Shown: positions 25,735-33,899 of the stretch, one piece after another
How the letters are laid out: every line of letters begins with the position of its first letter
How positions within the stretch are numbered: position 1 is the stretch's first letter
DNA from: CBDAPI01 sp965248635
GTDB taxonomy: Bacteria > Acidobacteriota > UBA6911 > RPQK01 > CBDAPI01
Assembly: GCA_965248635.1 (NCBI GenBank)
Contig: OZ252114.1
Span: 3,596,001-3,660,000, forward strand
DNA length: 64,000 nt
Direction: 5' to 3'
Program-made: the position numbers and the translations under genes
The notes under the pieces: generated by a model
Told to the model about the DNA's origin: nothing
The model's input: only the letters and a program-made list of their open reading frames with translations
The model's database searches: none

Positions 25735-27051
25735 TTAGCCCTCCAGGATCCGACGGTACACCGCCAGGGTCTCCTTCGCCATAGTGGCCGCGGTCCGGTG
25801 TCGATGCACCCGGCGGTGGCCTTCCTCGGCCAGCCGGCCCCGACGCTGGGGATCTCCCAGAAGTCCCGCCAGAGTGGCTGCCAGCTCTCCTCGATCCCCG
25901 GGCGTGAAAAGGACACCCCCTCCCGTCTGCTCGAGCAGTTCCGGAAAGGGACCGTGATTCGGCTCCACCACTGGAACACCGCTGGCCAGCGCCTCCAAAA
26001 CATAGAGCCCTTTCGATTCTCTGTAATCCGACGGGACGGAAAGCAGATCCAGCGAGCGGAGAAACTCCAGCTTCTGTACCCGATCCAGCACCCCATGATA
26101 CTGAAAAGATTTCTCCAGCCCGGCCTCCCGGATCCGTTCAACCTGCTGCTCGAAAAAAGGACGGTGAGATACCCCCAGCCAGCCGGCAGCGTGCAACTCC
26201 ACAGACTCCATCCCTTCCCTGGATTTGAGGCGAATGAAGCTCTCAACCAGCCCATCGAAACCTTTTTCAGGGCAGACTCGGGCCAGGTAACCAATGCGCT
26301 TGACTCCTTCACTCACTGCGGATCTCCTGGCTGTTTCCGGAAACCCGTCTGTGTTCAGGCCCAGCGGGACCCGGAAGACCCTGCCCGGAGGAATATGGAG
26401 CATTCGTGACATTTCTTCTCCGTAGCAGCGGCTGAAGACCACGAACCCATCCACCAGGGAAACGATCTCCCGGATCTTGTCCAGGGCCTTTCTCCGATAG
26501 GATTCCTCGAGCTGGTCCAGAAAAGCATCATCCCCCTGCAGCGTGACCACCACTGGGACTCCCAGCCGTGACTTGATGGCTGGAACCACCCCGGCGATGA
26601 GGATGTTGGTCAGGTTCACCAGATTGGGCTGCAGCGTCCTCTCCAGAAAATCTACCAGACGTCCCACTTCCTTGGCCTGAAACCCGTCGGTTCCCCGCAG
26701 CATTGAGAGAGCCAGATCACCGAGCAGGCCGGCCTCGGTTTGAATGCTGCCGGCCGCCACCCTCTTCAAGAGAGCGGGATGATCCAGCGCCCTCTCCAGG
26801 GAAGGAGGGAGGCGCCGGAACAGCGCCGATTTCTGTTGTAGGAACACATTGATCCCCCCAAAGAAGACCTGGTTGAGGCTGACATCCTCTTCGTCCAGCC
26901 GAAGGGGTGTGTAGGTGGGAACCAGGACGGCGTCACAGCCCAGCTTCTGCAGGGCGGTGACCAGGGCGTTGTCGCGCAGACAACTGCCGCAGATCATCCC
27001 CGCCGCACCGGCGGCAATGTAGGCAACTTTCAGTTTGTCCGTGTTCTGCAT
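25735..27051 (-). CDS. GT4-family glycosyltransferase
   Basis: 438 aa cytosolic GT-B fold enzyme. The N-terminal acceptor domain starts KVAYIAAGAAGMICGSCLRDN, with an unusual C-x2-C in the first loop. The C-terminal nucleotide-sugar domain has KRIGYLARVCPEKGFDGLVESF, GVLDRVQKLEFLRSLDLLSVPSDYRESKGLYVLEALASGVPVVEPN and an E-x7-E pair (ESKGLYVLE) typical of retaining GT4 enzymes. Acceptor and sugar are unknown. The Nudix gene ends 7 bp upstream, so the two are likely co-transcribed. Confidence 0.85.
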   Translation of the reverse strand: MQNTDKLKVAYIAAGAAGMICGSCLRDNALVTALQKLGCDAVLVPTYTPLRLDEEDVSLNQVFFGGINVFLQQKSALFRRLPPSLERALDHPALLKRVAAGSIQTEAGLLGDLALSMLRGTDGFQAKEVGRLVDFLERTLQPNLVNLTNILIAGVVPAIKSRLGVPVVVTLQGDDAFLDQLEESYRRKALDKIREIVSLVDGFVVFSRCYGEEMSRMLHIPPGRVFRVPLGLNTDGFPETARRSAVSEGVKRIGYLARVCPEKGFDGLVESFIRLKSREGMESVELHAAGWLGVSHRPFFEQQVERIREAGLEKSFQYHGVLDRVQKLEFLRSLDLLSVPSDYRESKGLYVLEALASGVPVVEPNHGPFPELLEQTGGGVLFTPGDRGELAATLAGLLGDPQRRGRLAEEGHRRVHRHRTAATMAKETLAVYRRILEG

Positions 27052-27058
27052 CCCAGAC

Positions 27059-27658
27059 TCAAACCAGCCGGTTGATCCCAGGCCCGATGGTCTCGAGAAG
27101 GTCGATGATCATGCGGGCCGTCAAGCCCCAGATGACCTCCTCTTCGAAATCATAGAAATGAACGGGAACGCGCTGGCCCAGACGCTCCCAGATCTCGATC
27201 CTGGGTTCGGTCTCCACGAAAAAACGCAAGGGCACCCAGAGGACGCGTGCCACTTCAGCGGCACATGGGGTGACTTCCGGAGACCCGTTTATGAACCCCG
27301 CGAATGGCGTGACTCTCGAATGAGTCACCGCCAGGTAGTCATGGAGCCGGCCGGCAATCTCAATGCTCTCGGAGCGGATTCCCACCTCCTCGAAGGTCTC
27401 GCGCAGCGCGGTCTCTTCCAGGCTGCCATCTTTTTCCTCGCGCCGCCCACCGGGAAACGAAACCTCCCCTTTGTGAGTGGAGACGGTGTTGGTTCTCCGA
27501 GTGAGCAGAAAACAGGGTTCGCCGTCGACCTCAGCGATTCCCATCAGGACAGCCGCCCGGGCCCTGTACTCGCCTTCAAACGGACGGTGCCCCGCGGCGG
27601 CAAGCCCCCGAATGACTGCCTTTCTGAGACTCTGCAGATTCCACGTTCCATGTTCCAT
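27059..27658 (-). CDS. Nudix hydrolase, CoA pyrophosphatase-like (NudL type)
   Basis: 199 aa. The Nudix box is complete: GGRREEKDGSLEETALRETFEEVGI (Gx5Ex7REUxEExGU), preceded by THKGEVSFP as in the NudL/CoA diphosphatase group. It would hydrolyse CoA or related nucleoside diphosphates. The start is unusual: ATG 27658 lies inside heptad array C, so residues MEHGTWNL are encoded by the repeat units. No other start upstream of the conserved LQSLRKAVIRGL exists in frame. The gene precedes the GT4 gene by 7 bp. Confidence 0.85.
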   Translation of the reverse strand: MEHGTWNLQSLRKAVIRGLAAAGHRPFEGEYRARAAVLMGIAEVDGEPCFLLTRRTNTVSTHKGEVSFPGGRREEKDGSLEETALRETFEEVGIRSESIEIAGRLHDYLAVTHSRVTPFAGFINGSPEVTPCAAEVARVLWVPLRFFVETEPRIEIWERLGQRVPVHFYDFEEEVIWGLTARMIIDLLETIGPGINRLV

Positions 27659-27731
27659 GTTCCACGTTCCATCACGTTTCCCGCGTCTTCGACCTTCAAC
27701 TTTGAACTTTCAACCTTGAACTTTCAACTTT
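27638..27731 (-). repeat. Heptad tandem-repeat array C, inverted copy of the A/B arrangement
   Basis: On the plus strand: ATTCCAC, GTTCCAT, GTTCCAT, GTTCCAC, GTTCCAT (27638-27672). After 22 bp come CTTCAAC, TTTGAAC, TTTCAAC, CTTGAAC, TTTCAAC to about 27729. On the minus strand this is (TTGAAAG-type)n followed by (GTGGAAC-type)n, the same order as arrays A and B. It overlaps the first seven codons of the Nudix gene. Confidence 0.88.
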
Positions 27732-27932
27732 ATCCCCCCAATTTTCAGGGGTCGGTAGTACTCTCTGGGTCCGAAGAGTTCGCCGCTATCGTGATTCTGG
27801 TGCGCCCCGATCAGTTTGCCACTCTGCCGGTGGGCAAGCAGTTGGTCGCAGTGCCCGACCTGAACGGTGCCCAGTGAACTAAATCATCCGGATGGCGACT
27901 CTAGGTATGAGGGTAAAGGAGGAGTCTTCCCC

Positions 27933-28739
27933 ATGAATTCAAAGCTTGTTCACTGCCTGGTCCTGGTAAGTCTTCTGTGTGTTCCTGTCTGGGAAGGGGC
28001 CCGGGCTCAGGCCGCTGACCCGTCAGCCGTCGAGATCACTGACCCCGCGACGGTCCGTACGGCCCAGCGGGCGCTCCGGGGCAAAGGCCTCTATGCCGGC
28101 CCTATTAACGGAGTGGTTGAAGAGGAAACCAGCAGGGCCCTGCTGGACTTCCAGGGGCAGACCGGCATCAACGCAACCGGCATGGTTGATCGACCCACCC
28201 TTGAGGCTCTTGGGATTCTCGAGGACGACCGGAGCCTTGTGAAGAAGACCTCAGATGGCACTGTTAAGACGGCTGAGGCAGTCGGCGATGCCACAGTCAC
28301 AGGTGTAACCGTGGCTGGGAAAACTACGGCAAAAGGTGTCACAGTTGCGGGAACCAGTACGGCCAAAGGGGCCACAGTCGCGCTCGAGAGCACTGCCACC
28401 GGACTGGAAACAGCCGGCAAGGGAGTGGTGAAAGGTGGTGAAGCCAGCCTCGATACCGCCGGCAAAGCTGGAAAAGCGACGGCCCACGGATTCACAAGGG
28501 CGGGACAGGGCGTCACCGATTTTCTGGGCGTCAGCCAATCCGACAACAAGATCCGCAAGCAGCTCGTGAAGAAGCTTGATCGGGATCCTTACCTTCAGGA
28601 CAGCCAGGTTCGTGTCCTGGTTGAAGGGGGCGTGGCCACTTTGACCTTTTCTGGTGGCTCGCCGGAAGACTACGACCGGGCCGCCGCCATTGCGCGGGCG
28701 GTCAAAGGGGTGAAGGACGTGGTGATCCAGAGCCCTTGA
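27933..28739 (+). CDS. Exported peptidoglycan-binding + hendecad-repeat + BON domain protein
   Basis: 268 aa from ATG 27933 with GGAGG 9-13 nt upstream. A signal peptide (~1-26, cut after GARAQA) leads to a PG_binding_1 domain (~33-95: TVRTAQRALRGKGLYAGPINGVVEEETSRALLDFQ). A Gly/Thr/Ala/Lys-rich stretch (~105-185) follows, built of about seven degenerate 11-residue units such as GVTVAGKTTAK and GVTVAGTSTAK. The C-terminus is a BON domain (~200-268: YLQDSQVRVLVEGGVATLTFSG and AIARAVKGVKDVVIQ). It is probably periplasmic, tethering wall and membrane. The specific role is unknown. Confidence 0.78.
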   Translation: MNSKLVHCLVLVSLLCVPVWEGARAQAADPSAVEITDPATVRTAQRALRGKGLYAGPINGVVEEETSRALLDFQGQTGINATGMVDRPTLEALGILEDDRSLVKKTSDGTVKTAEAVGDATVTGVTVAGKTTAKGVTVAGTSTAKGATVALESTATGLETAGKGVVKGGEASLDTAGKAGKATAHGFTRAGQGVTDFLGVSQSDNKIRKQLVKKLDRDPYLQDSQVRVLVEGGVATLTFSGGSPEDYDRAAAIARAVKGVKDVVIQSP

Positions 28740-28742
28740 ACG

Positions 28743-28784
28743 GGTTCTAGGTTCTAGGTTCTGGGTTCTGGGTCCTGGGTTCTG
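28743..28784 (+). repeat. Heptad tandem-repeat array E: (GGTTCTA/G)6
   Basis: Six consecutive units: GGTTCTA twice, GGTTCTG twice, GGTCCTG, GGTTCTG. It starts 4 bp after the BON gene stop and overlaps the 3' end of the symporter gene, encoding its last residues and stop on the other strand. Confidence 0.92.
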
Positions 28785-30175
28785 GAGCGAGTCAACAGCG
28801 ACACCACAATGAAGGCAGCTACCGATAGCCCGGCCGCCAGCACCTCGGTAGGCACTCCACCGAAACTGTGCCCGGTCACGATCCCGTAGACAGCGGCAGC
28901 GGTTCCCAGCAACATGGAGACCAGGGCCCCCTGTCGGGTACCTCCTTTCCAGAGCACACCTCCCAGGACGGCGACGAACACCCCGGCCGTGTAAAGAATG
29001 TAGGAGGTCAGAATAGTGGTAAAGACCTCGCGGCTGCCCACAGCAATCAGCAGGGCGACCAGTCCCGCCAGGGCGGTGACCCACCTCGAGACTCGAAGTT
29101 CGGTACCCGCATCCGGATTGCGTTTCACCAGGGCGGCCAGCCGGATGTCTTTCACCAGATGGGAAGCCGCGGCCGCCAGCAGCGAGTCAGCCGAGGACAT
29201 GATGGCAGCCAGAAAGGCTGCCAGGACGATACCCCCGACCAGCCCCGGCATCATTTGTAGAATCACATCGAAGAGAACAGAAACGCCACTGGCATCTCGC
29301 ACCGATACTCCCAGTCCTTTCGCTCCCATGCCGATCAAGACCGGAACGAAACTCAAGGGAATCAGGACAGCCCCGGCAATCAGTGCCCCCTGCCTGGCCA
29401 CTTTCGAATCTCGAGCGGCAAAGAGCCTTTGATAGAAATCCTGTCCCACCAGCGTGTACATGACGGTCGGCACCGACAGCCAGAGCACAAAACCGAAGCC
29501 CTCTCCTCCCAGTTGTGTGAAGTTCGTCGTGAGTTCTCCCTGGCTGAGCCGGTCCCTCAGCAGGGTCAACAGACCCCCCTGTTCCATCGTTCTCTGGAGT
29601 ACGAGGACACAGGCCAGAACCATACCCGCCCCTCCGACAAGAATCTGGGCCAGATCGGTCACGGCCACCGCCCACAGGCCCCCCAGCACTGTATAACTGA
29701 CGAAAAACAACGCTGCCAGGATGGAGGCGATCTCTGGATCCAGGCCGAGAAGGCCACCGGCTGCCCCGGCCACCTGGATCTGAGAAGCTGTGATTCCAAG
29801 CAGGGCGGCAGCCGAAAGAACCGCTCCCAGGATTCGAATCAGCCGGCTCCCGTAACGCTTTTCCAGGTATTCCGGGACCGTGTACAGGGCCAGGCTGCGA
29901 AAGCTGCCGGCTGTCAGCAATCCAAGCAGGATCAACCCCACTCCGCAGGCGATGCCATACCAGGCTGCGGAGAGACCCGAGGTGAAGCCTTTTTGGGCTC
30001 CTCCTGCGCTGAACACACCCCCGAAGTGAGTCGCCGCCAGAGTCGCGGCACAAAGAGGCAGTCCCAGCTCTCTGGAGGCCAGCAGGTAGTCATCGGGTCC
30101 CTGGATGCGTCGCTGGCACATCCAGCCGATGAAGAACATTCCGGCGAGATAGGCGACCACGACCGCGGTGATCAT
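28754..30175 (-). CDS. Sodium:solute symporter family protein
   Basis: 473 aa, about 13 membrane helices. SSS hallmarks: GPDDYLLASRELGLPLCAATLAATHFGG (first helices), YTVLGGLWAVAVTDLAQILV (helix 5 Na-site region) and FLAAIMSSADSLLAAAASHLVKDI (SSS signature). It imports an unknown organic solute with Na+. It starts 24 bp after the Tat-exported metallohydrolase gene, suggesting a hydrolyse-then-import pair. The final residues (QDPEPRT and stop) are encoded by heptad array E. Confidence 0.88.
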   Translation of the reverse strand: MITAVVVAYLAGMFFIGWMCQRRIQGPDDYLLASRELGLPLCAATLAATHFGGVFSAGGAQKGFTSGLSAAWYGIACGVGLILLGLLTAGSFRSLALYTVPEYLEKRYGSRLIRILGAVLSAAALLGITASQIQVAGAAGGLLGLDPEIASILAALFFVSYTVLGGLWAVAVTDLAQILVGGAGMVLACVLVLQRTMEQGGLLTLLRDRLSQGELTTNFTQLGGEGFGFVLWLSVPTVMYTLVGQDFYQRLFAARDSKVARQGALIAGAVLIPLSFVPVLIGMGAKGLGVSVRDASGVSVLFDVILQMMPGLVGGIVLAAFLAAIMSSADSLLAAAASHLVKDIRLAALVKRNPDAGTELRVSRWVTALAGLVALLIAVGSREVFTTILTSYILYTAGVFVAVLGGVLWKGGTRQGALVSMLLGTAAAVYGIVTGHSFGGVPTEVLAAGLSVAAFIVVSLLTRSRTQDPEPRT

Positions 30176-30199
30176 TTCGGGCTCCTCTGGAACCGCGTC

Positions 30200-32830
30200 C
30201 TAGTGGCCATGCTCCATAGGCTCGCTGTGTTCGTGAAAGACACCCTGGCCGTGCAGTTCGTCATGCAGCCTTCGGTATACGGAGGTCAGCTTGAGCCGCA
30301 TTCTCCTGTAAACCTTGTCCTCTGCGCGGGTTCCCACCGTGTCCAGAAAAACCAAGGCACCCTCGATCTGCTCCAGAATGGTCACCGCGTCAGCCGCAGC
30401 ATGGAACTCGGACCCGGCTACCTCGATCATCACCGGCGACGAGTGAGCAGTAATGACCTCCGGCTTATCCGGGTGGTGCCCCCGGACCAGTAATGCGACC
30501 CAGCTGCTCCGGTCGATGGGCACCGACCAGTGGCCCGAGTCTTCCTGAGGATCGACCTCCCTGCTTTCCCGAATCTCACCGTTGATCACCAGTTCGACCC
30601 TGCTCATAGGGACGGTCACACTGGCCAACTTCCAGTCCACATCCACACCTCCCCCTCCCCGGCTCATGTGGAGGCGGCTGCCCGCCGGCTCTCCCTCGAC
30701 GCTGAACTCGAGAAGCGGTCCATAGGTGATAAAAGTGTGGCCCGATTTCACGGCCTTGACCCACGTCTCATAGGTGAATTCTTCGTCATCCGGAATCCGG
30801 GTGTAAGTGCGAATCGCACCGACTTCAACACCGGCGCTCATCTTGTCGGTTCCGCCTACAACCGGCACAAAGTATCCGCAGTTGAGGTATCGGTAGTAGT
30901 CGGAGAGAAAATAGGGATCAACACCTCCATAGGGCTTGCCGAGAGAGGTCATTTCGACGGCGTCGATGTCGCCATTGACCAGATCGGCGGCGTTTTCGGC
31001 GCGGGGATTCGGAAAGTGAGGGATAACGACCAGCCCTCCCTGGGCACTGCATTTCTGGGCCCATTCCATAAGCAGAGCATCGACCGGATCCCCCAGAGCC
31101 GCTTCCGGAGGCCCGGCGGCACACATCGGCGCGATAATATTGCCTCCGTAACCCAGCAGTGAGATGTGTCCGAGAACATGCTGGCGGTTTTCCGTACCGA
31201 CCCGAACCAACCATTCACCGTCGCCTCCTGCTTGCCTGGACCCAAAGGTGGTCTTTCCGTCGAAATCTCCGACGTTTGTCATCAACTCTCCCCACTGGCT
31301 GGCGAGCAGGTTAACAACATTGACCCCCTCCGCCCTTCCCTCCAGCAAAGCCGTCTGAGGGGAGAGAAAGTGCACGTGGGTGTCGGCAGTTACCCAGTTT
31401 TTCTCCCGCCAGTTCAAAACCTTTTCGATCTCAAGGGTAAGACTCTCGGTGTCGGGCCCCACTCGCATCACTTTTCGCAGGGGTTTCATCTCGAAACCCT
31501 TGCTCACCTCCAGGTAAACGTTCCCCACAGGCAGATCCACGACGGTTTCCCCCGGAATATAGGCGCAGAAGTGTCTTCTCTGATGCAGGTACTCTGCCCC
31601 GTAGTCTTCGAACCAGGCACTGTTGGGTATACGGTGGTGGTCCGCGGGAGGTAAATACTCGCCGCTTTCCCCATGGAGGTGCAACTTCACGGCAACCGGT
31701 CTACGGCTCCCTTTCTCGACGACTCGGAGCTTGACTCGCTGGCTGGCGGGGGAGATCGGAGTCAGCCGGCTGGAGGCCTGGCCCCCGGTGAGTTCTGAGA
31801 CCGGTACCGTGAGGCCGCCCTCCAGATGAAAAAGAGCGTCAGCGTGAGCCGTGTACTCCACCTGTACCTGGCTGCTGGATATCTCGGGCACCTGATTGTC
31901 GTAGGTTTCAGACCACGAGTCGTTGGGATAGATCTTGACAGGCTGGGCCGAGATGACCTGCCCCATGTCCAGACGAATCTGTTTCATCAGCCCCACTTCA
32001 TCGAGATCGTAGTCAAAATTGGCTACCTCGGGCAGGCTGAGAAGCGCTTTGCGGAGGCTTTCCCAGCGAAGAGGAAAGGCGGAGACCGTCCCGGCCGATA
32101 TCGCAGAAATAACGATCCCTCCTGTCTTGGGCTCAAAGCGGAGGGCCCTCATCTCTTTTTCCGGCCGGGGGTTTTCCCAGGCCCACACCCAGTTGTTCCA
32201 GAACGTCAAATCCGCCCCTACGGACCGACCTTGAGTGAGACCCCAGGTTCGGCGCGTGCCGCGCTGCTCTTGAAGGGGCCGGATCGGGTAGGGGTGGTTC
32301 TGGGGGACTGCCTGAAAGCAGAGCTCCCCCCAGCGGCGCCACAGCATGCCGATCTGGTGGCGGCGGCGAATCTTGACGCGTTCCTCGGAACCGTCGGCAT
32401 AAATGATCACATAATCGGCCACGTGTTCCGAAAGACGACCTTCTCCCCGGGTGGGGGAAAGAAACCCGTGTTTGTTCCACTCCAGGGGCTCGACGTCGGT
32501 GGTGTGCAGAAAGCAGATCCACCGAGCCTTGAGAGGAGCGATTCGCTCCCGAACAGGCTTGTTTTTGAGGAAGAGAACCGCTCCCACTTCGAAAGGGATG
32601 CCCCAGGAAACTAGAGACCCTCGAGCTGCTCTTTCCAACCTCTCTTTCAGGGCGTCCGAGACCTTCTTATTGACGAGACCCTCCAGGCTGGTGTTCCCAC
32701 GCAAAGGAACAGGGACAAAGCGAGGGGATACGGCATGTGAAATGGCTGCTGCTTCGGCCTGGGCGGCCAGGCCGGTGGCACCCGCTGCGGCAGCCGATGC
32801 CTCCAGGAACGCCCTTCGGGAAATCGTCAT
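30200..32830 (-). CDS. Tat-exported CehA/McbA-like PHP-fold metallohydrolase
   Basis: 876 aa. N-terminal Tat signal MTISRRAFLEASAAAAGATG (SRRAFL) with an Ala-rich h-region ending ~residue 28. The N-terminal half is beta-rich. The C-terminal ~400 residues carry a PHP-like metal site: NWVTADTHVHFLSPQ (HxH), later VVIPHFPNPRAENA and VPVVGGTDKMSAGVEVGAIRTY. CehA/McbA are carbaryl and related ester/amide hydrolases of this fold, but the natural substrate here is unknown. It is upstream of an SSS symporter with a 24-bp gap. Close homologues are often secreted enzymes in Acidobacteriota and Planctomycetota. Confidence 0.75.
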   Translation of the reverse strand: MTISRRAFLEASAAAAGATGLAAQAEAAAISHAVSPRFVPVPLRGNTSLEGLVNKKVSDALKERLERAARGSLVSWGIPFEVGAVLFLKNKPVRERIAPLKARWICFLHTTDVEPLEWNKHGFLSPTRGEGRLSEHVADYVIIYADGSEERVKIRRRHQIGMLWRRWGELCFQAVPQNHPYPIRPLQEQRGTRRTWGLTQGRSVGADLTFWNNWVWAWENPRPEKEMRALRFEPKTGGIVISAISAGTVSAFPLRWESLRKALLSLPEVANFDYDLDEVGLMKQIRLDMGQVISAQPVKIYPNDSWSETYDNQVPEISSSQVQVEYTAHADALFHLEGGLTVPVSELTGGQASSRLTPISPASQRVKLRVVEKGSRRPVAVKLHLHGESGEYLPPADHHRIPNSAWFEDYGAEYLHQRRHFCAYIPGETVVDLPVGNVYLEVSKGFEMKPLRKVMRVGPDTESLTLEIEKVLNWREKNWVTADTHVHFLSPQTALLEGRAEGVNVVNLLASQWGELMTNVGDFDGKTTFGSRQAGGDGEWLVRVGTENRQHVLGHISLLGYGGNIIAPMCAAGPPEAALGDPVDALLMEWAQKCSAQGGLVVIPHFPNPRAENAADLVNGDIDAVEMTSLGKPYGGVDPYFLSDYYRYLNCGYFVPVVGGTDKMSAGVEVGAIRTYTRIPDDEEFTYETWVKAVKSGHTFITYGPLLEFSVEGEPAGSRLHMSRGGGGVDVDWKLASVTVPMSRVELVINGEIRESREVDPQEDSGHWSVPIDRSSWVALLVRGHHPDKPEVITAHSSPVMIEVAGSEFHAAADAVTILEQIEGALVFLDTVGTRAEDKVYRRMRLKLTSVYRRLHDELHGQGVFHEHSEPMEHGH

Positions 32831-33011
32831 GATCGTCTACTCCGATTCGTTCTTGATGGATGATCGTTTTGTAACACAACGGAGTCGAATGTTGAAAGAA
32901 CGAGACCACACCACCGCGGCGCCAGGCCGCTTTCGTAGGGACCGGTCTTGTGCCGGCCCCTTTGGAGGGGCGACCACAAGGGTCTACGATTCAAAATCCA
33001 ACCGGTCCCAG

Positions 33012-33046
33012 AACCAGCAACCAGCAACCGGTAACCAGTAACCAGT
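33012..33046. repeat. Heptad tandem-repeat array F: (AACCAGC/T)5
   Basis: AACCAGC twice, AACCGGT, AACCAGT twice, immediately downstream of dapD. The unit is related to the GTAACCA units of array D. The rest of the 226-bp spacer up to the metallohydrolase start shows no gene. Confidence 0.85.
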
Positions 33047-33056
33047 CGCGAAGCGA

Positions 33057-33899
33057 CTACCTCAGCGCTTCCTCGAGAACCGTGGCCGCATCAGTTCGTT
33101 CATCCCGATACTTGACGATCAGGGGAGAGGAGACAGAGAGACCGTGCTCGGTGGCGAATGCCCCCGCCAGGGCTCGGCTGCCGGGAACCACGACTGCTCC
33201 AGGCGGAATGATCAGCGGAGAGCCTGCTGCTTTCCGGTAGACTCTTTCGCTCACCAGATCAAAGAGGGGCGTGGACCCGGTGAGAATCGTACCGGCCCCG
33301 ATCACCGCTCTCCTGGAAACGATCGTTCCTTCATAGACGCCGCAATTTCCGCCGATGACAACCTCATCTTCGATGATGACAGGCATGGCTCCAACGGGCT
33401 CCAAGACCCCCCCGATCTGGGCTCCGGCGCTGAGGTGCACTCGCTTCCCGATCTGGGCGCAGGACCCGACCAGGGCGTGGGAGTCAATCATGGACCCGGC
33501 TTCTACACAGGCGCCCACATTGATGTAGGCGGGAGGCATGATCACGACTCCCGGGGCGACATAAGATCCGTCCCGAACCGAGGAGCCCCCCGGCACCTGC
33601 CGGACCTCATCCCTAAGACGCAGTTTCTTGAGAGGAAACGTGGACTTGTCGAAAAAGCGGAACTCCGAGTCGATCGAATAGTCTGTCAGGCCCCCCCAGC
33701 GAAAACCCAGCAGGATCCCCTTCTTGACCCAGTGGTTGACCTGCCACCCGGAATCAACACATTGGGCGGCTCGAACAGCGCCGGAATTGAGGAGGGATTT
33801 GAACTCTGCAAAGAGTTCCCGGGCGGCTTCATCGAAGTCCCCGCTCTCCCCTCGGTAAAGCTCTTCAATTCGTTCCTTCAAGTTCTGCGCAGATTCCAT
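33057..33899 (-). CDS. dapD: 2,3,4,5-tetrahydropyridine-2,6-dicarboxylate N-succinyltransferase
   Basis: 280 aa from ATG 33899 (MESAQNLKERIEELYRG) with a GGAGA ribosome site; the frame extends upstream inside dapB, but that start is unsupported. The C-terminal half is a left-handed beta helix of hexapeptide repeats (VAPGVVIMPPAYINVGACVEAGSMIDSHALVGSCAQIGK). It transfers succinyl from succinyl-CoA in the succinylase branch of lysine/meso-DAP synthesis. The start overlaps the dapB 3' end by 35 bp, so translation is coupled. Confidence 0.94.
   Translation of the reverse strand: MESAQNLKERIEELYRGESGDFDEAARELFAEFKSLLNSGAVRAAQCVDSGWQVNHWVKKGILLGFRWGGLTDYSIDSEFRFFDKSTFPLKKLRLRDEVRQVPGGSSVRDGSYVAPGVVIMPPAYINVGACVEAGSMIDSHALVGSCAQIGKRVHLSAGAQIGGVLEPVGAMPVIIEDEVVIGGNCGVYEGTIVSRRAVIGAGTILTGSTPLFDLVSERVYRKAAGSPLIIPPGAVVVPGSRALAGAFATEHGLSVSSPLIVKYRDERTDAATVLEEALR

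Noticed and set aside
27736..27866. Gene fragment between heptad array C and the BON gene
   Set aside because: Both strands show short protein-like stretches, but neither has a start, domain or length sufficient to call.
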